A stretch of DNA of 64,000 nt from CAIWHR01 sp963734055 (GTDB lineage: Bacteria; Pseudomonadota; Gammaproteobacteria; Burkholderiales; Casimicrobiaceae). The notes under the pieces are model-generated. The model was not told the DNA's origin. It saw only the letters and a list, made by a program, of their open reading frames with translations, and made no database searches. This document shows, piece after piece, positions 15,664-25,673 of the stretch; the stretch's first letter is position 1, and each line of letters starts with the position of its first letter. The position numbers were made by a program, and so were the translations under genes. The stretch is taken from assembly GCA_963734055.1 (NCBI GenBank), contig CAVTFQ010000004.1, forward strand, positions 558,001 to 622,000, given 5' to 3'.

Positions 15664-16863
15664 ATGAAGATCGCCCCCGAAGTCGCCGCGCTCGCATCGG
15701 AGATGAAGGCCTGGCGGCACCACCTGCACGCGCACCCGGAGACGGCGTTCGAGGAAGCCGCCACCGCTGCGTTCGTGGCCGACAAGCTGCGCGGCTTCGG
15801 TCTCGACGTCCACACCGGGCTCGCCAAGACGGGCGTCGTCGGTGTCCTCCGCAGCGGCAGCGGCGACGACTCGGAGCCGCGCGCGATCGGCCTCCGCGCG
15901 GACATGGATGCGCTCCACATCCACGAGAAGTCCGGCGTGACGCACGCCTCGAAGGTGCCGGGCAAGATGCACGCCTGCGGCCACGACGGACACACGGCGA
16001 TGCTGCTGGGCGCGGCGGCAGCGCTCGCGCGCCGGAAGAGCTTCGACGGCACCGCCTACTTCATCTTCCAGCCCGCCGAGGAGAACGAGGGCGGCGGCCG
16101 CGTGATGGTCGAGGAGGGGCTGTTCGAGCGTTTTCCCATGCGCGCCGTCTACGGCATGCACAACTGGCCGCAGAAGCCGTTCGGCACGATTGCGCTGCGC
16201 CCGGGGCCATTGATGGGCGCGTTCGACATCTTCGAGATCGTCGGGACCGGCAAGGGGGCGCACGCGGCAATGGCGTACACGGGAAAGGACCCGATGCTCT
16301 TCGTCGCGCACGCGATCTCCGCGCTGCAGACGATCGTCTCGCGGAACCTGCATCCCCTCGACGCGGGCGTGGTCAGCGTGACGCAGGTGCACGGCGGCGA
16401 CACGTGGAACGTGATCCCGCAGGAGGTCGTGCTGCGCGGCACCGTTCGCACGTTCAAGCCCGATGTGCAGGACACGATCGAGCAGCGGATGCGCTCGATT
16501 GTCGCAGGCATCGCCGCGACGTTCGAGATGACGGCCTCGGTCCGCTACGAGCGCCGCTACCCGGCGACCGTCAACGACGAGCAGGAAACGAAACACGCGA
16601 TCGCCGCCGCAACCGCGGTCGTCGGCGCGGCCAACGTCGAGACGGATCCGGTGCCGAACATGGGCAGCGAGGACTTCGCGTTCATGCTGCAGGCGAAGCC
16701 CGGGTGCTACGTCTGGCTCGGTGCCGGCCGCGGGCCCGATACGCCGAACGTCCACAACCCGCACTACGACTTCAACGACGACGCGCTCGCCGTCGGTGCG
16801 AGCTACTGGGTCGCGCTGGCGGAGCAGCAACTCGCGGCTGGCATCGGGCGAAAGGCGGCCTAG
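15664..16863 (+). CDS. M20 family amidohydrolase (hippurate hydrolase/amidohydrolase type)
   Basis: 399 residues, frame intact. Metal-binding motifs of the M20D family: LRADMDALHIHEKSG, HACGHDGHTAMLLGAAAALA (Cys and His ligands), the catalytic Glu in QPAEENEGGGRVMVEEGLFE, and GSEDFAFMLQAKPGCYVWLG near the C-terminus. The dimerisation domain lies between ~185 and 295 (GTGKGAHAAMAYTGKDPML). These are cytoplasmic zinc or manganese aminoacylase-like enzymes that hydrolyse N-acyl amino acids or hippurate; the exact substrate cannot be read from sequence. ATG 15664 is preceded by GAAAGGAAC. Followed by a repeat patch. Confidence 0.9.
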   Translation: MKIAPEVAALASEMKAWRHHLHAHPETAFEEAATAAFVADKLRGFGLDVHTGLAKTGVVGVLRSGSGDDSEPRAIGLRADMDALHIHEKSGVTHASKVPGKMHACGHDGHTAMLLGAAAALARRKSFDGTAYFIFQPAEENEGGGRVMVEEGLFERFPMRAVYGMHNWPQKPFGTIALRPGPLMGAFDIFEIVGTGKGAHAAMAYTGKDPMLFVAHAISALQTIVSRNLHPLDAGVVSVTQVHGGDTWNVIPQEVVLRGTVRTFKPDVQDTIEQRMRSIVAGIAATFEMTASVRYERRYPATVNDEQETKHAIAAATAVVGAANVETDPVPNMGSEDFAFMLQAKPGCYVWLGAGRGPDTPNVHNPHYDFNDDALAVGASYWVALAEQQLAAGIGRKAA

Positions 16864-16913
16864 CTGCGAACATTCAAGGCGTTGTTCACATGATGGGTGA
16901 GTCCTGCGAAGCC

Positions 16914-17006
16914 GTCATTCCCGCGAACGCGGGAATCCAGTGACTTGGATCTTTGCAGACGACAGTACAACAAAGTCGCTGGGTCCCCGCCTTCGCGGGG
17001 ACGACG
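16914..17006. repeat. Pair of dRS3/REP-like palindromes
   Basis: Two hairpin-forming units in opposite sense: ATTCCCGC/GCGGGAAT arms at 16917-16924 and 16929-16936, and TCCCCGC/GCGGGGA arms at 16984-16990 and 16995-17001. The first matches the ATTCCC-N8-GGGAAT consensus of neisserial dRS3 elements, which also occur in other betaproteobacteria. They lie ~50 bases after the M20 stop and could serve as a bidirectional attenuator or mRNA stabiliser. Confidence 0.6.
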
Positions 17007-17046
17007 TAGAATCTATGCGGCCGGCGCATTCGTCGTGATTACAACG

Positions 17047-17114
17047 CCGAGGGGTCGGCCGCCTGCGGCGACTCGCGATAGCTCCGATCCCCTGCGCCCT
17101 ACGGGCTCGGGGCC
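17047..17114. repeat. 68-bp direct repeat, copy 1
   Basis: Identical to 17281-17348 over 68 bases (begins CCGAGGGGTCGGCCGCCTGC). In one minus-strand frame each copy encodes the peptide RRGSELSRVAAGGRPLG. Confidence 0.9.
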
Positions 17115-17280
17115 GTCGGCCTCCGCACCGCGGAGAACGTTCGCTTCGCCAAACGTCGGCCTCCTGGCGCCGACTCGCCGAAAGTCGCATCCCCAAGCAA
17201 GCTTGGGGCCCCTGCTCCTAGGCTCGCAGCGCCCCCCGCCGCTCGCGCGCGGCCTCCGATCGTCTCGTGATGATCGAGCA

Positions 17281-17348
17281 CCGAGGGGTCGGCCGCCTGC
17301 GGCGACTCGCGATAGCTCCGATCCCCTGCGCCCTACGGGCTCGGGGCC
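17281..17348. repeat. 68-bp direct repeat, copy 2, overlapping the end of the MaoC-Pta gene
   Basis: Exact copy of 17047-17114. Its last 16 bases (17333-17348) supply the final codons and TAG stop of the MaoC-Pta fusion gene, so the repeat has replaced or defined the C-terminus of that protein. Confidence 0.9.
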
Positions 17349-18727
17349 CCTCTCCGCCGCTCGCGCCGCTCGTGCGCGACGAGCTTGAGCACCGCGGTGG
17401 ACGCGAGCCGCGCCCGCACGTTGTCGGCGCGCGAAGTGAGCACGATCGGAACCCGGGTCCCGCAGACGATGCCGGCCGAATCGGCGCCTGCCAGGTATTG
17501 CAGCTGCTTCACCATCATGTTGCCGGCCTCGAGGTCCGGCACGAGCAGGATGTCGGCGGTGCCCGCCACGGGCGAATCGATCATCTTCGTCCGCGCAGCC
17601 TCGATCGAGATCGCGTTGTCGAACGCCAGCGGCCCGTCGAGCACGCCGCCCGTGATCTGGCCACGGTCGGCCATCTTGCAGAGCGACGCCGCGTCGAGTG
17701 TGCTGGGAATCTTCGGGTTGATCGTTTCGACGGCGGACAGGATCGCGACCTTCGGCTTCGCAATGCCGAGCGTGTGCGCGAGGTCGATCGCGTTCTGGCA
17801 GATGTCGACCTTGTCCTCGAGCGTCGGAAAGAGGTTGATCGCCGCGTCGGTGACGAGCAGCAGGCGCGGATACGCAGGCACGTCGAGGACGAACACGTGC
17901 GAGATTCGCCGCGCGGTGCGGAGCCCGGTCGCCGACGGCACGACGGCAGCCATGAGCTCGTCGGTATGGAGGCTGCCCTTCATCAGCGCGTCGACGTGGC
18001 CCGCGCGCGCGAGCTCGACGGCCTTCTCGGCCGCCGCGTGGCTGTGCTCGACCGGGACGATCTCGAACGACGAGATGTCGATCCGCTCGGCGCGGGCGAC
18101 CGCGCGGATCTTCGCCTCGGGGCCGACCAGCACCGGGACGATGAGGCCGCGCTTCGCCGCCTCGATGGGACCGGCGAGGGAATCCCGGTCGCACGGGTGG
18201 ACGACCGCGCAGGTCACGGGCGGCAGCCCCTCGCAGCGCTTGAAGAGCTTCGCGAACACATCGTTGCGCCGCAGGATCAGCTCGGGCGTCGCGACGTCGG
18301 CGTAGGCGATGCGCTTCACCGGCGCCTGCACCGTGGCGACCCCGTCGACAAGGACCTCGCCGTCCTGGTTCGAGCAGCGGCACTCGAAGTCGATCCGGTG
18401 CTCCTTGGTGTGGCGCGCCTTCGCGGTGACGGTCGCGGTCAGCGTGTCGCCGACGCGGCACTCGCCGGCGTAACGGAACCTCGTGCCGACGATCGCGCTG
18501 CCGGGCCCCGGCAGCCGGCGGTTGAGCAGGCCCGCCACGATCGCCACCGCCGCGGCGCCCTGCGCGCTCAGGCGATCTCCGGTGTCGCCGCCCTCGACAT
18601 GGAAGCCCTCGACGTCGCCGGCGGCAAGAGCCAGTGCCTCGACTTCCGTCGCCGTGAGCGTCCGCGACACGGTTTCGCTCGCGCCGACCTCGATCTCGTC
18701 GAACGTGCGGTTCGTGAAGTCGCGCAT
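17333..18727 (-). CDS. Bifunctional enoyl-CoA hydratase (MaoC) / phosphate acetyl-butyryltransferase
   Basis: 464 residues from ATG 18727. The N-terminal ~150 residues form a MaoC-like hot-dog domain (FDEIEVGASETVSRTLTATE, RLPGPGSAIVGTRFRY). The C-terminal ~300 residues are a phosphate acyltransferase (Pta_Ptb) domain with VVHPCDRDSLAGPIEAAKRG, ALMKGSLHTDELM, ITGGVLDGPLAFDNAIS and DILLVPDLEAGNMMVKQLQY. The fusion is common in beta- and alphaproteobacteria, usually with a DUF3141/PhaC-like gene upstream (as here) and acetate kinase and FabI downstream; those last two are absent, replaced by a repeat patch. Likely role in acyl-CoA/acyl-phosphate conversion linked to polyhydroxyalkanoate or fermentation metabolism. 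Confidence 0.9.
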   Translation of the reverse strand: MRDFTNRTFDEIEVGASETVSRTLTATEVEALALAAGDVEGFHVEGGDTGDRLSAQGAAAVAIVAGLLNRRLPGPGSAIVGTRFRYAGECRVGDTLTATVTAKARHTKEHRIDFECRCSNQDGEVLVDGVATVQAPVKRIAYADVATPELILRRNDVFAKLFKRCEGLPPVTCAVVHPCDRDSLAGPIEAAKRGLIVPVLVGPEAKIRAVARAERIDISSFEIVPVEHSHAAAEKAVELARAGHVDALMKGSLHTDELMAAVVPSATGLRTARRISHVFVLDVPAYPRLLLVTDAAINLFPTLEDKVDICQNAIDLAHTLGIAKPKVAILSAVETINPKIPSTLDAASLCKMADRGQITGGVLDGPLAFDNAISIEAARTKMIDSPVAGTADILLVPDLEAGNMMVKQLQYLAGADSAGIVCGTRVPIVLTSRADNVRARLASTAVLKLVAHERRERRRGAPSP

Positions 18728-18738
18728 GTCCGTCTCCC

Positions 18739-19777
18739 TTAGGTGCGGCGGCGGCGCTCCGAGCGCGCGTGCGTGGCCCGCGCTCTCGCTTTCGATGCCC
18801 CCGCCGTGGCGCCGCCCGGCAGCGGCAGGAGCGCCTTCAGTTCCGCGGCCAGCGTGCGCTGGCGTTCGTCGAGACGGAAGTGCGACTGCATAACGTCGAG
18901 CAGCTCGTGCGCATGGCGCCGATCGGCCGTTGCGCGCAGGAGCTTCGGCAGCGCCCGCTTCGCGCGCTCGGGCTCGAACTCGACGACGATCGTCTCCTCG
19001 TGCATCAGGGTGCGGAACTGGTCCTCGCTGATGCGGTCGAGGAGCCGCGCGGGCGCGATCAGCTCGCGCACGCGCTCCATCTGGGCAAGCTTGCGGCGCC
19101 CGCCGCCGGCCTTCGACATCAGGAGCGCAATGCGGACGTACGCCTCTGCCGGCGTCCCCTGCTCGAGCGTGTCGAGCACCTGGCGCACCGCAGGAACCGA
19201 GCGCGGATCGAACCCGTCGCGCGCCGACGCCCTCTGTCGGCGCGTAGAGATTCCTAACCTGAAGAACCCCCTCGGCGTCCTCCAGCCCCCCCCCCCTCCC
19301 CCCCCCCCCCCCCCCCTCGAAGCCGCCGATGCCGGGACCGTGGCCCGCGCGAGGGTCGATGATGATGAACGGGCGCAGCGTGTCGTCGACCCGCGCGTCC
19401 TTCGGCGGAACGATTCGGACGAGCGCGTAGTTCGCCGGGCGCGCGAACGAGCGCGCGTCGGCGATCGTCTCCCATTCGTGGTAGAGGAGCGGCGGCTTGC
19501 CGGCCGCTTCGTGGGCGAGATAGTTGTTGCCGCGCTGCCGCAGCGCGTCCCAGAACAGCACGGCGCGCTGCGCGCTGTCGATGGCGTAGTCCCAAGCGTC
19601 CTGCCACGCCTCGAGCGGGGTAGGCGGCGCCGCCGGCGCCGCGACCGCGGCAAGCCCGGCCCGCCGCAGGCGCCCTGCGTAGCGCTCGAGCGCTGCGCGC
19701 AGGCGCCGGTCGTACGTTCCGGCGACGTTGCGCGATATCTGCGTCGCACGGTCGATCGTGGTGTTGAGGTCGCTCAT
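18739..19777 (-). CDS. DUF3141 (PhaC-like) protein with the middle missing at a poly-C tract
   Basis: From ATG 19777 (GGAGG upstream) the N-terminus is typical of DUF3141: SQISRNVAGTYDRR-like start, DAWDYAIDSAQRAVLFWDAL, LRPFIIIDPRAGHGPGIGGF. At that point the sequence enters a C11-T-C19 tract. It emerges in another frame as the C-terminal DUF3141 part: DPRSVPAVRQVLDTLEQGTP, AEAYVRIALLMSKAGGGRRK and ARLLDRISEDQFRTLMHEET, ending in a basic tail. DUF3141 proteins are ~750 residues; here ~450 central residues, including the alpha/beta-hydrolase core, are absent. The gene is 11 bases upstream of MaoC-Pta and normally works with it. The loss is probably an assembly artefact rather than biology. 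Confidence 0.7.
19286..19316. repeat. C11-T-C19 homopolymer tract
   Basis: 31 bases of C broken by one T, exactly where the DUF3141 gene loses its central part. On the minus strand it would encode poly-Gly. Such tracts are typical of sequencing or assembly artefacts (poly-G read-out). Confidence 0.9.
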
Positions 19778-19869
19778 CGCTGGGCCTCCGTCACGCGTTG
19801 CTGCACCGCAACATTCTAGCGCAATCGGCGGTCCCCGACGCCTTGGCGGCAGCGGAGCTTGCGCCGGCG

Positions 19870-19897
19870 CAAAGAAAGAGGGCGGCCCAAGCCGCCC
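19870..19897 (-). terminator. Rho-independent terminator of the atp operon
   Basis: Seven-bp GC stem (19880-19886 with 19891-19897, loop CCAA) followed on the minus strand by a T-rich run (TCTTTCTTT). It lies 24 bases after the atpC stop. Confidence 0.75.
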
Positions 19898-19921
19898 TTC
19901 CCCCGCTATGCTCGGGCGCCG

Positions 19922-20344
19922 TCAGGCGCGGTGGCGCATCTTGCGGATCGCTTCGATCTGGGCCATCGCGATCGCGAGCTCCGCCTCGGCGGTCGCGATC
20001 TCCTCCTTCGAGGTCTTGTTCTGCATCGCCTCGAGCGCCGCCTTCCTCGCCTCGTTCGCCTTCACCTCATCCAGGTCCTTCGCCCGGATTGCCGTGTCGG
20101 CGAGCACGGTGACGAGGTGCGGCTGCACTTCGAGGAATCCGCCGTGGACGAACACGAGCTCGTCCTGCGCCTGCCCCGGGATCTTGATGCGGACCGCGCC
20201 GGGCTTGATCTGCGTGAGCAGCGGAGCATGTCGCGGATAGATGCCGAGCTCGCCCATGACGCCGGGCAGCACGACGAACTCGGCATCGCCCGAGAAGATC
20301 TGCTCCTCGGCGCTGACGACGTCGACGCGGATGGTGGCGGCCAT
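19922..20344 (-). CDS. atpC: ATP synthase F1 subunit epsilon
   Basis: 140 residues from ATG 20344. The N-terminal beta-sandwich (TIRVDVVSAEEQIFSGDAEF, GELGIYPRHAPLLTQIKPGA) and the two C-terminal helices (DLDEVKANEARKAALEAMQN) are complete. It forms the rotor stalk with gamma and can inhibit ATP hydrolysis. Last gene of the operon, five bases after atpD, followed by a rho-independent terminator. Confidence 0.95.
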   Translation of the reverse strand: MAATIRVDVVSAEEQIFSGDAEFVVLPGVMGELGIYPRHAPLLTQIKPGAVRIKIPGQAQDELVFVHGGFLEVQPHLVTVLADTAIRAKDLDEVKANEARKAALEAMQNKTSKEEIATAEAELAIAMAQIEAIRKMRHRA

Positions 20345-20349
20345 GGCGG

Positions 20350-21750
20350 CTACTGAAGCGACTTCGCCTTTTCGAAGGCTTCTTCGATGGGCCCGACCAT
20401 GTAGAACGCCTGCTCGGGCAGCGCGTCGCACTCGCCGTTGACGATCATGTTGAACCCTTTGATCGTCTCCTTGAGCGAGACGTACTTGCCGGGCGAGCCG
20501 GTGAACACTTCGGCGACGCTAAAGGGCTGCGACAGGAAGCGCTGGATCTTGCGCGCGCGGGCGACGGCGAGCTTGTCCTCGGGCGAGAGCTCGTCCATCC
20601 CCAGGATCGCGATGATGTCGCGCAATTCCTTGTACCTTTGCAGCGTCTGCTGGACGTTACGCGTGCAGTTGTAGTGCTCCTCGCCGACGACGTTCGGGTC
20701 CACCTGGCGCGACGTCGAGTCGAGCGGGTCGACCGCCGGGTAGATGCCGAGCGACGCGATGTCGCGCGAGAGCACCACCGTCGCGTCGAGGTGGCCGAAG
20801 GTCGTCGCCGGCGACGGGTCCGTGAGGTCATCGGCCGGCACGTACACCGCCTGGATCGACGTGATCGAGCCGGTCTTGGTCGACGTGATCCGCTCCTGCA
20901 GACGTCCCATCTCCTCGGCGAGCGTCGGCTGGTAGCCCACGGCCGAAGGCATCCGTCCCAGCAGCGCGGAGCATTCGGTTCCGGCGAGCGTGAAGCGGTA
21001 GATGTTGTCGATGAAGAGCAGCACGTCGCGGCCCTCGTCGCGGAAGCTCTCGGCGATCGTGAGGCCGGTCAGCGCGACGCGCAGCCGGTTGCCCGGGGGC
21101 TCGTTCATCTGACCGTAGACCATCGAGACCTTCGACTTGCCGAGGTCGTCGCGGTTGACGACGCCCGCGTCCATCATCTCGTGATAGAAGTCGTTGCCCT
21201 CGCGGGTCCGCTCGCCGACGCCCGCGAACACGGAGAGACCGGAGTGCGCGGTCGCGATGTTGTTGATGAGCTCCATCATCGTGACGGTCTTGCCGACGCC
21301 GGCGCCCCCGAAGAGGCCGATCTTGCCGCCCTTGGCGAACGGGCAGATGAGGTCGACGACCTTGATGCCGGTCTCGAGGAGCTCCTGCGACGGCGAGAGC
21401 TCCTCGAACGTCGGCGCGCTGCGGTGGATCGACATCGACCGTTCGGCGTCGACCGGACCACGTTCGTCGATCGGACGACCCAGCACGTCCATGATCCGGC
21501 CGAGCGTCTTCGCTCCGACCGGCACGGTGATCGGCTCGCCGGTGTTGACGACCTGCATGCCGCGGCGCAGGCCGTCCGAGCTGCCGAGCGCGATCGTGCG
21601 CACGACGCCGTCGCCCAACTGCTGCTGCACCTCGAGCGTCAGTCCGATGTCGTCCATCTTGAGCGCGTCGTAGATCTGCGGCATGTCGTTGCGCGCGAAC
21701 TCCACGTCGACGACCGCGCCGATGCACTGAACAATGGTTCCCTGGCTCAT
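20350..21750 (-). CDS. atpD: ATP synthase F1 subunit beta (catalytic)
   Basis: 466 residues, intact. Walker A GGAGVGKTVTMMELINN, catalytic-site GVGERTREGNDFYHEM, Walker B DVLLFIDNIYRFTLAGTE and the DELSPEDKLAV segment (the DELSEED loop) are present. It carries the three catalytic sites of F1. One small deviation is Cys in AGTECSALLGRMPSA, where Val is usual. The position between atpG and atpC is canonical. Confidence 0.97.
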   Translation of the reverse strand: MSQGTIVQCIGAVVDVEFARNDMPQIYDALKMDDIGLTLEVQQQLGDGVVRTIALGSSDGLRRGMQVVNTGEPITVPVGAKTLGRIMDVLGRPIDERGPVDAERSMSIHRSAPTFEELSPSQELLETGIKVVDLICPFAKGGKIGLFGGAGVGKTVTMMELINNIATAHSGLSVFAGVGERTREGNDFYHEMMDAGVVNRDDLGKSKVSMVYGQMNEPPGNRLRVALTGLTIAESFRDEGRDVLLFIDNIYRFTLAGTECSALLGRMPSAVGYQPTLAEEMGRLQERITSTKTGSITSIQAVYVPADDLTDPSPATTFGHLDATVVLSRDIASLGIYPAVDPLDSTSRQVDPNVVGEEHYNCTRNVQQTLQRYKELRDIIAILGMDELSPEDKLAVARARKIQRFLSQPFSVAEVFTGSPGKYVSLKETIKGFNMIVNGECDALPEQAFYMVGPIEEAFEKAKSLQ

Positions 21751-21795
21751 GTCCGTTTCCTGGTGATGTATCGCTGTATGCGTGTTCCGAGCAGG

Positions 21796-22692
21796 CTAGA
21801 CCGCCGCCGCGCCGCCGACGATCTCGGCCAGCTCCTTGGTGATGCCGGCCTGGCGCGTCTTGTTGTAGATCAACTGCAGCTCGTCGATGATCGTCGCCGC
21901 GTTGTCCGAGGCGGCGCGCATCGCGACCATCCGCGCCGACTGCTCGGAGGCCATGTTCTCGTTCACCATCTGGTAGACGAGCGCCTCGACGTAGCGGCGC
22001 AGCATTCCGTCGAGGAGCGCGCGCGCGTCGGGCTCGTAGAGGTAGTCCCACGATCTGTCGGCGACTTCCGACTTGCGCACCTCGCTACCCGCCCCGGGCG
22101 TGCGGAACTCCTCGGGGATCGGCAGCATCCGCCCGTGCCGCGCCTCCTGGCGCATCGTGTTCACGAACGTCGTAAAGTAGACGTGCACCTCGTCGAGCTC
22201 GCCGCCCATGTATTTGTCGAGCAAGAGCTTCACCGGCCCGACCAGCCGGTCGAGGTGGGGCCGGTCGCCCAACTGCACCGCGTGCGAGACGACGTTCGCG
22301 CCCAGACGCTGCAGGAACGCAAGGCCCTTGGCGCCGATCGCGCAATAGTCGACGTCGATCCCCTTCGCGCGCCACTCCTTGTGCTGGTTCAGCACCAGAC
22401 GAAGGATGTTGGTGTTGAGCCCGCCGCACAGCCCCTTGTCGGTCGTCACGACGATCGCGCCGACGCGCCGGGCCGTTTCATGCTTCGCGAGGAAGGGGTG
22501 CTTGTACTCGGTGTTCGCCTTCGCGATGTGCATCGCGATCTGCAGCGCCCGGATGACGTACGGGCGCGAGGCGCGCATCCGGTCCTGGGCCTTTTTCATC
22601 TTCGAGGCCGCGACCATCTCCATCGCCTTCGTGATCTTGCGCGTGCTCTGCACGCTCTTGATCTTGTTGCGGATTTCTTTGGCGCCTGCCAT
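21796..22692 (-). CDS. atpG: ATP synthase F1 subunit gamma
   Basis: 298 residues. The N-terminal helix MAGAKEIRNKIKSVQSTRKI and MEMVAASKMKKAQDRM, the middle TTDKGLCGGLNTN motif and the C-terminal helix MRAASDNAATIIDELQLIYN are typical. Central rotor shaft coupling proton flow to catalysis. It lies 25 bases after atpA. Confidence 0.96.
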   Translation of the reverse strand: MAGAKEIRNKIKSVQSTRKITKAMEMVAASKMKKAQDRMRASRPYVIRALQIAMHIAKANTEYKHPFLAKHETARRVGAIVVTTDKGLCGGLNTNILRLVLNQHKEWRAKGIDVDYCAIGAKGLAFLQRLGANVVSHAVQLGDRPHLDRLVGPVKLLLDKYMGGELDEVHVYFTTFVNTMRQEARHGRMLPIPEEFRTPGAGSEVRKSEVADRSWDYLYEPDARALLDGMLRRYVEALVYQMVNENMASEQSARMVAMRAASDNAATIIDELQLIYNKTRQAGITKELAEIVGGAAAV

Positions 22693-22717
22693 CGATCGGT
22701 TCCTTGCCGTCGCGCGA

Positions 22718-24259
<1,542 letters not shown>

Positions 24260-24305
24260 GGTGTCCTCGCATCGGCCGGTCGCCCGCGGCGTCCGTCCCG
24301 CTGAT

Positions 24306-24842
24306 TTACGACCGCAACTGGTTCGCCATCGCCTGCAACTGCGCGCGCACGGACGCGTCGATCACCGTGTCGCCGACGGTGATCCGTGCGCCCCCGACGA
24401 GCTCGGGGTCGACGCTGACGGTCGGCTCGATCTTCTTGCCGAAGCGCTTCTCGAGCGCCGCCTTGAGCTCCGCCACCTGTGCGTCGGTCAGCGGGAAGGC
24501 GCTGTCGATCCGCGCGATCGCGACGCCCTCGGCCTCGTTCTTGAGCTCGTCGAACAGGGTCGCGATGTAGGGCAGGAACGCGACGCGCTCGGCCTCGACC
24601 AGCACCCGCACGAAGCGCCGCCCGGCCGCGTCGAGCTTGTCGCCGCAGACGGAGAGCAGCAGCGACTCCTTGTCGCCTGCCGTGAGCTTCGGGTTGTCGA
24701 GCGCGCGCGTCATCGCGGGGTCGGCGACGATCGCGCTCGCATAGCGCAGCATCGACGACCACGCGGGCAGCGCGTTGTCCCCGCGCGCGAGCTCGAACGC
24801 GGCCTCCGCATACGGCCGGGCGATGGTGGTCGGTTCGGCCAT
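24306..24842 (-). CDS. atpH: ATP synthase F1 subunit delta
   Basis: 178 residues. The N-terminal helical domain starts MAEPTTIARPYAEAAFELAR, and the C-terminal OSCP-type domain ends GARITVGDTVIDASVRAQLQ AMANQL. Peripheral-stalk protein linking F1 to the b subunits. Nine bases after atpF. Confidence 0.95.
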   Translation of the reverse strand: MAEPTTIARPYAEAAFELARGDNALPAWSSMLRYASAIVADPAMTRALDNPKLTAGDKESLLLSVCGDKLDAAGRRFVRVLVEAERVAFLPYIATLFDELKNEAEGVAIARIDSAFPLTDAQVAELKAALEKRFGKKIEPTVSVDPELVGGARITVGDTVIDASVRAQLQAMANQLRS

Positions 24843-24851
24843 CGCGTGCCT

Positions 24852-25322
24852 CTAGAGCTCGCTGCGGATCGACGCGAGCAGGTCGGCGTGCGCCTTCGCG
24901 TCGACCTCGCGCTTCAGGATCTTCGCCGCGCCGGCGACCGCGAGGTCGGCGACCTGATCGCGCAGCGCTTCGCGGGCGCGGGCCAGCTCCTGCTGGATCT
25001 CGGCCTTGGCCGCCGCGAGGATCCGGTCGGCCTCGGCCTTCGCCTCGGCCTTCGCCGCGCCGACGGTCTCGCTCTTGAGCTTCTCGCCCTGGGCGATGAT
25101 CTCCGAGCTCCGGCTCTTCGCCTCGACCATCATGCCGGCGATGCGCTTCTCGGCGTTGGACAGGCTCTCGCGCCCCTCCTCGCCCGCGGCGATGCCGTCG
25201 GCGATCGCCTTCTGGCGCGCGTCGACCGCGCGCATCAGCGGCGGCCAGACGAATCTCGCCGTGAACCAGATGAACGCGGCGAACGCGATCGCCTGCATGA
25301 TCAGCGTAAGGTTGATGTTCAT
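24852..25322 (-). CDS. atpF: ATP synthase F0 subunit b
   Basis: 156 residues. A single N-terminal membrane helix (NLTLIMQAIAFAAFIWFTAR) is followed by a long charged, Ala-rich coiled coil (KAEAKAEADRILAAAKAEIQ) and the C-terminal delta-binding part. The length is normal for a betaproteobacterial homodimeric b subunit. Peripheral stalk. Confidence 0.95.
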   Translation of the reverse strand: MNINLTLIMQAIAFAAFIWFTARFVWPPLMRAVDARQKAIADGIAAGEEGRESLSNAEKRIAGMMVEAKSRSSEIIAQGEKLKSETVGAAKAEAKAEADRILAAAKAEIQQELARAREALRDQVADLAVAGAAKILKREVDAKAHADLLASIRSEL

Positions 25323-25355
25323 CGCGGCCCCCTTCTGTCAGCGCGGCGCCTGGGC

Positions 25356-25631
25356 CTATTGGACGACGGCCAGGAGCGGGTTGCCGAAGGCGAACAGCAT
25401 CGCGAGGCCGACGCCGATGATGAACGAGGCGTCGATCAGGCCCAGGAGCAGGAACACCTTGGTCTGCAGCTGCGGCATGAGCTCCGGCTGCCGCGCCGCG
25501 CCCTCGAGGAAGCGCGAGCACATGATGCCGACGCCGACGCAGGCGCCGAGCGCGCCGAGGCCGATCATGAGGCCGATGCCGACGCCGGTGTACGCCTGGA
25601 TCATCGCCAGCATTTGAATCTTGGGATCCAT
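25356..25631 (-). CDS. atpE: ATP synthase F0 subunit c
   Basis: 91 residues forming a two-helix hairpin. Helix 1 contains GLGALGACVGVGIMCSRFLE, the polar loop ARQPELMPQ, and helix 2 LLLGLIDASFIIGVGLAMLF with the ion-carrying carboxylate at ~D67. The Asp and the absence of a Na+-type Gln/Glu/Ser set indicate proton coupling. Forms the rotor ring. Confidence 0.95.
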   Translation of the reverse strand: MDPKIQMLAMIQAYTGVGIGLMIGLGALGACVGVGIMCSRFLEGAARQPELMPQLQTKVFLLLGLIDASFIIGVGLAMLFAFGNPLLAVVQ

Positions 25632-25673
25632 GGTCTTTCCTTTCTTCGCGAGGTAAGCGGGGAGGGATGAAGG

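Larger units (their letters stand above)
16864..17332. other. 469-bp intergenic repeat patch
   Basis: No gene seen between the M20 hydrolase and the MaoC-Pta fusion. The interval is built of repeats: a pair of short palindromes (16914-17006), one copy of a 68-bp direct repeat (17047-17114), a 16-base repeat shared with the region near 2.3 kb (17140-17155), and most of the second 68-bp copy (17281-17348). Confidence 0.7.
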
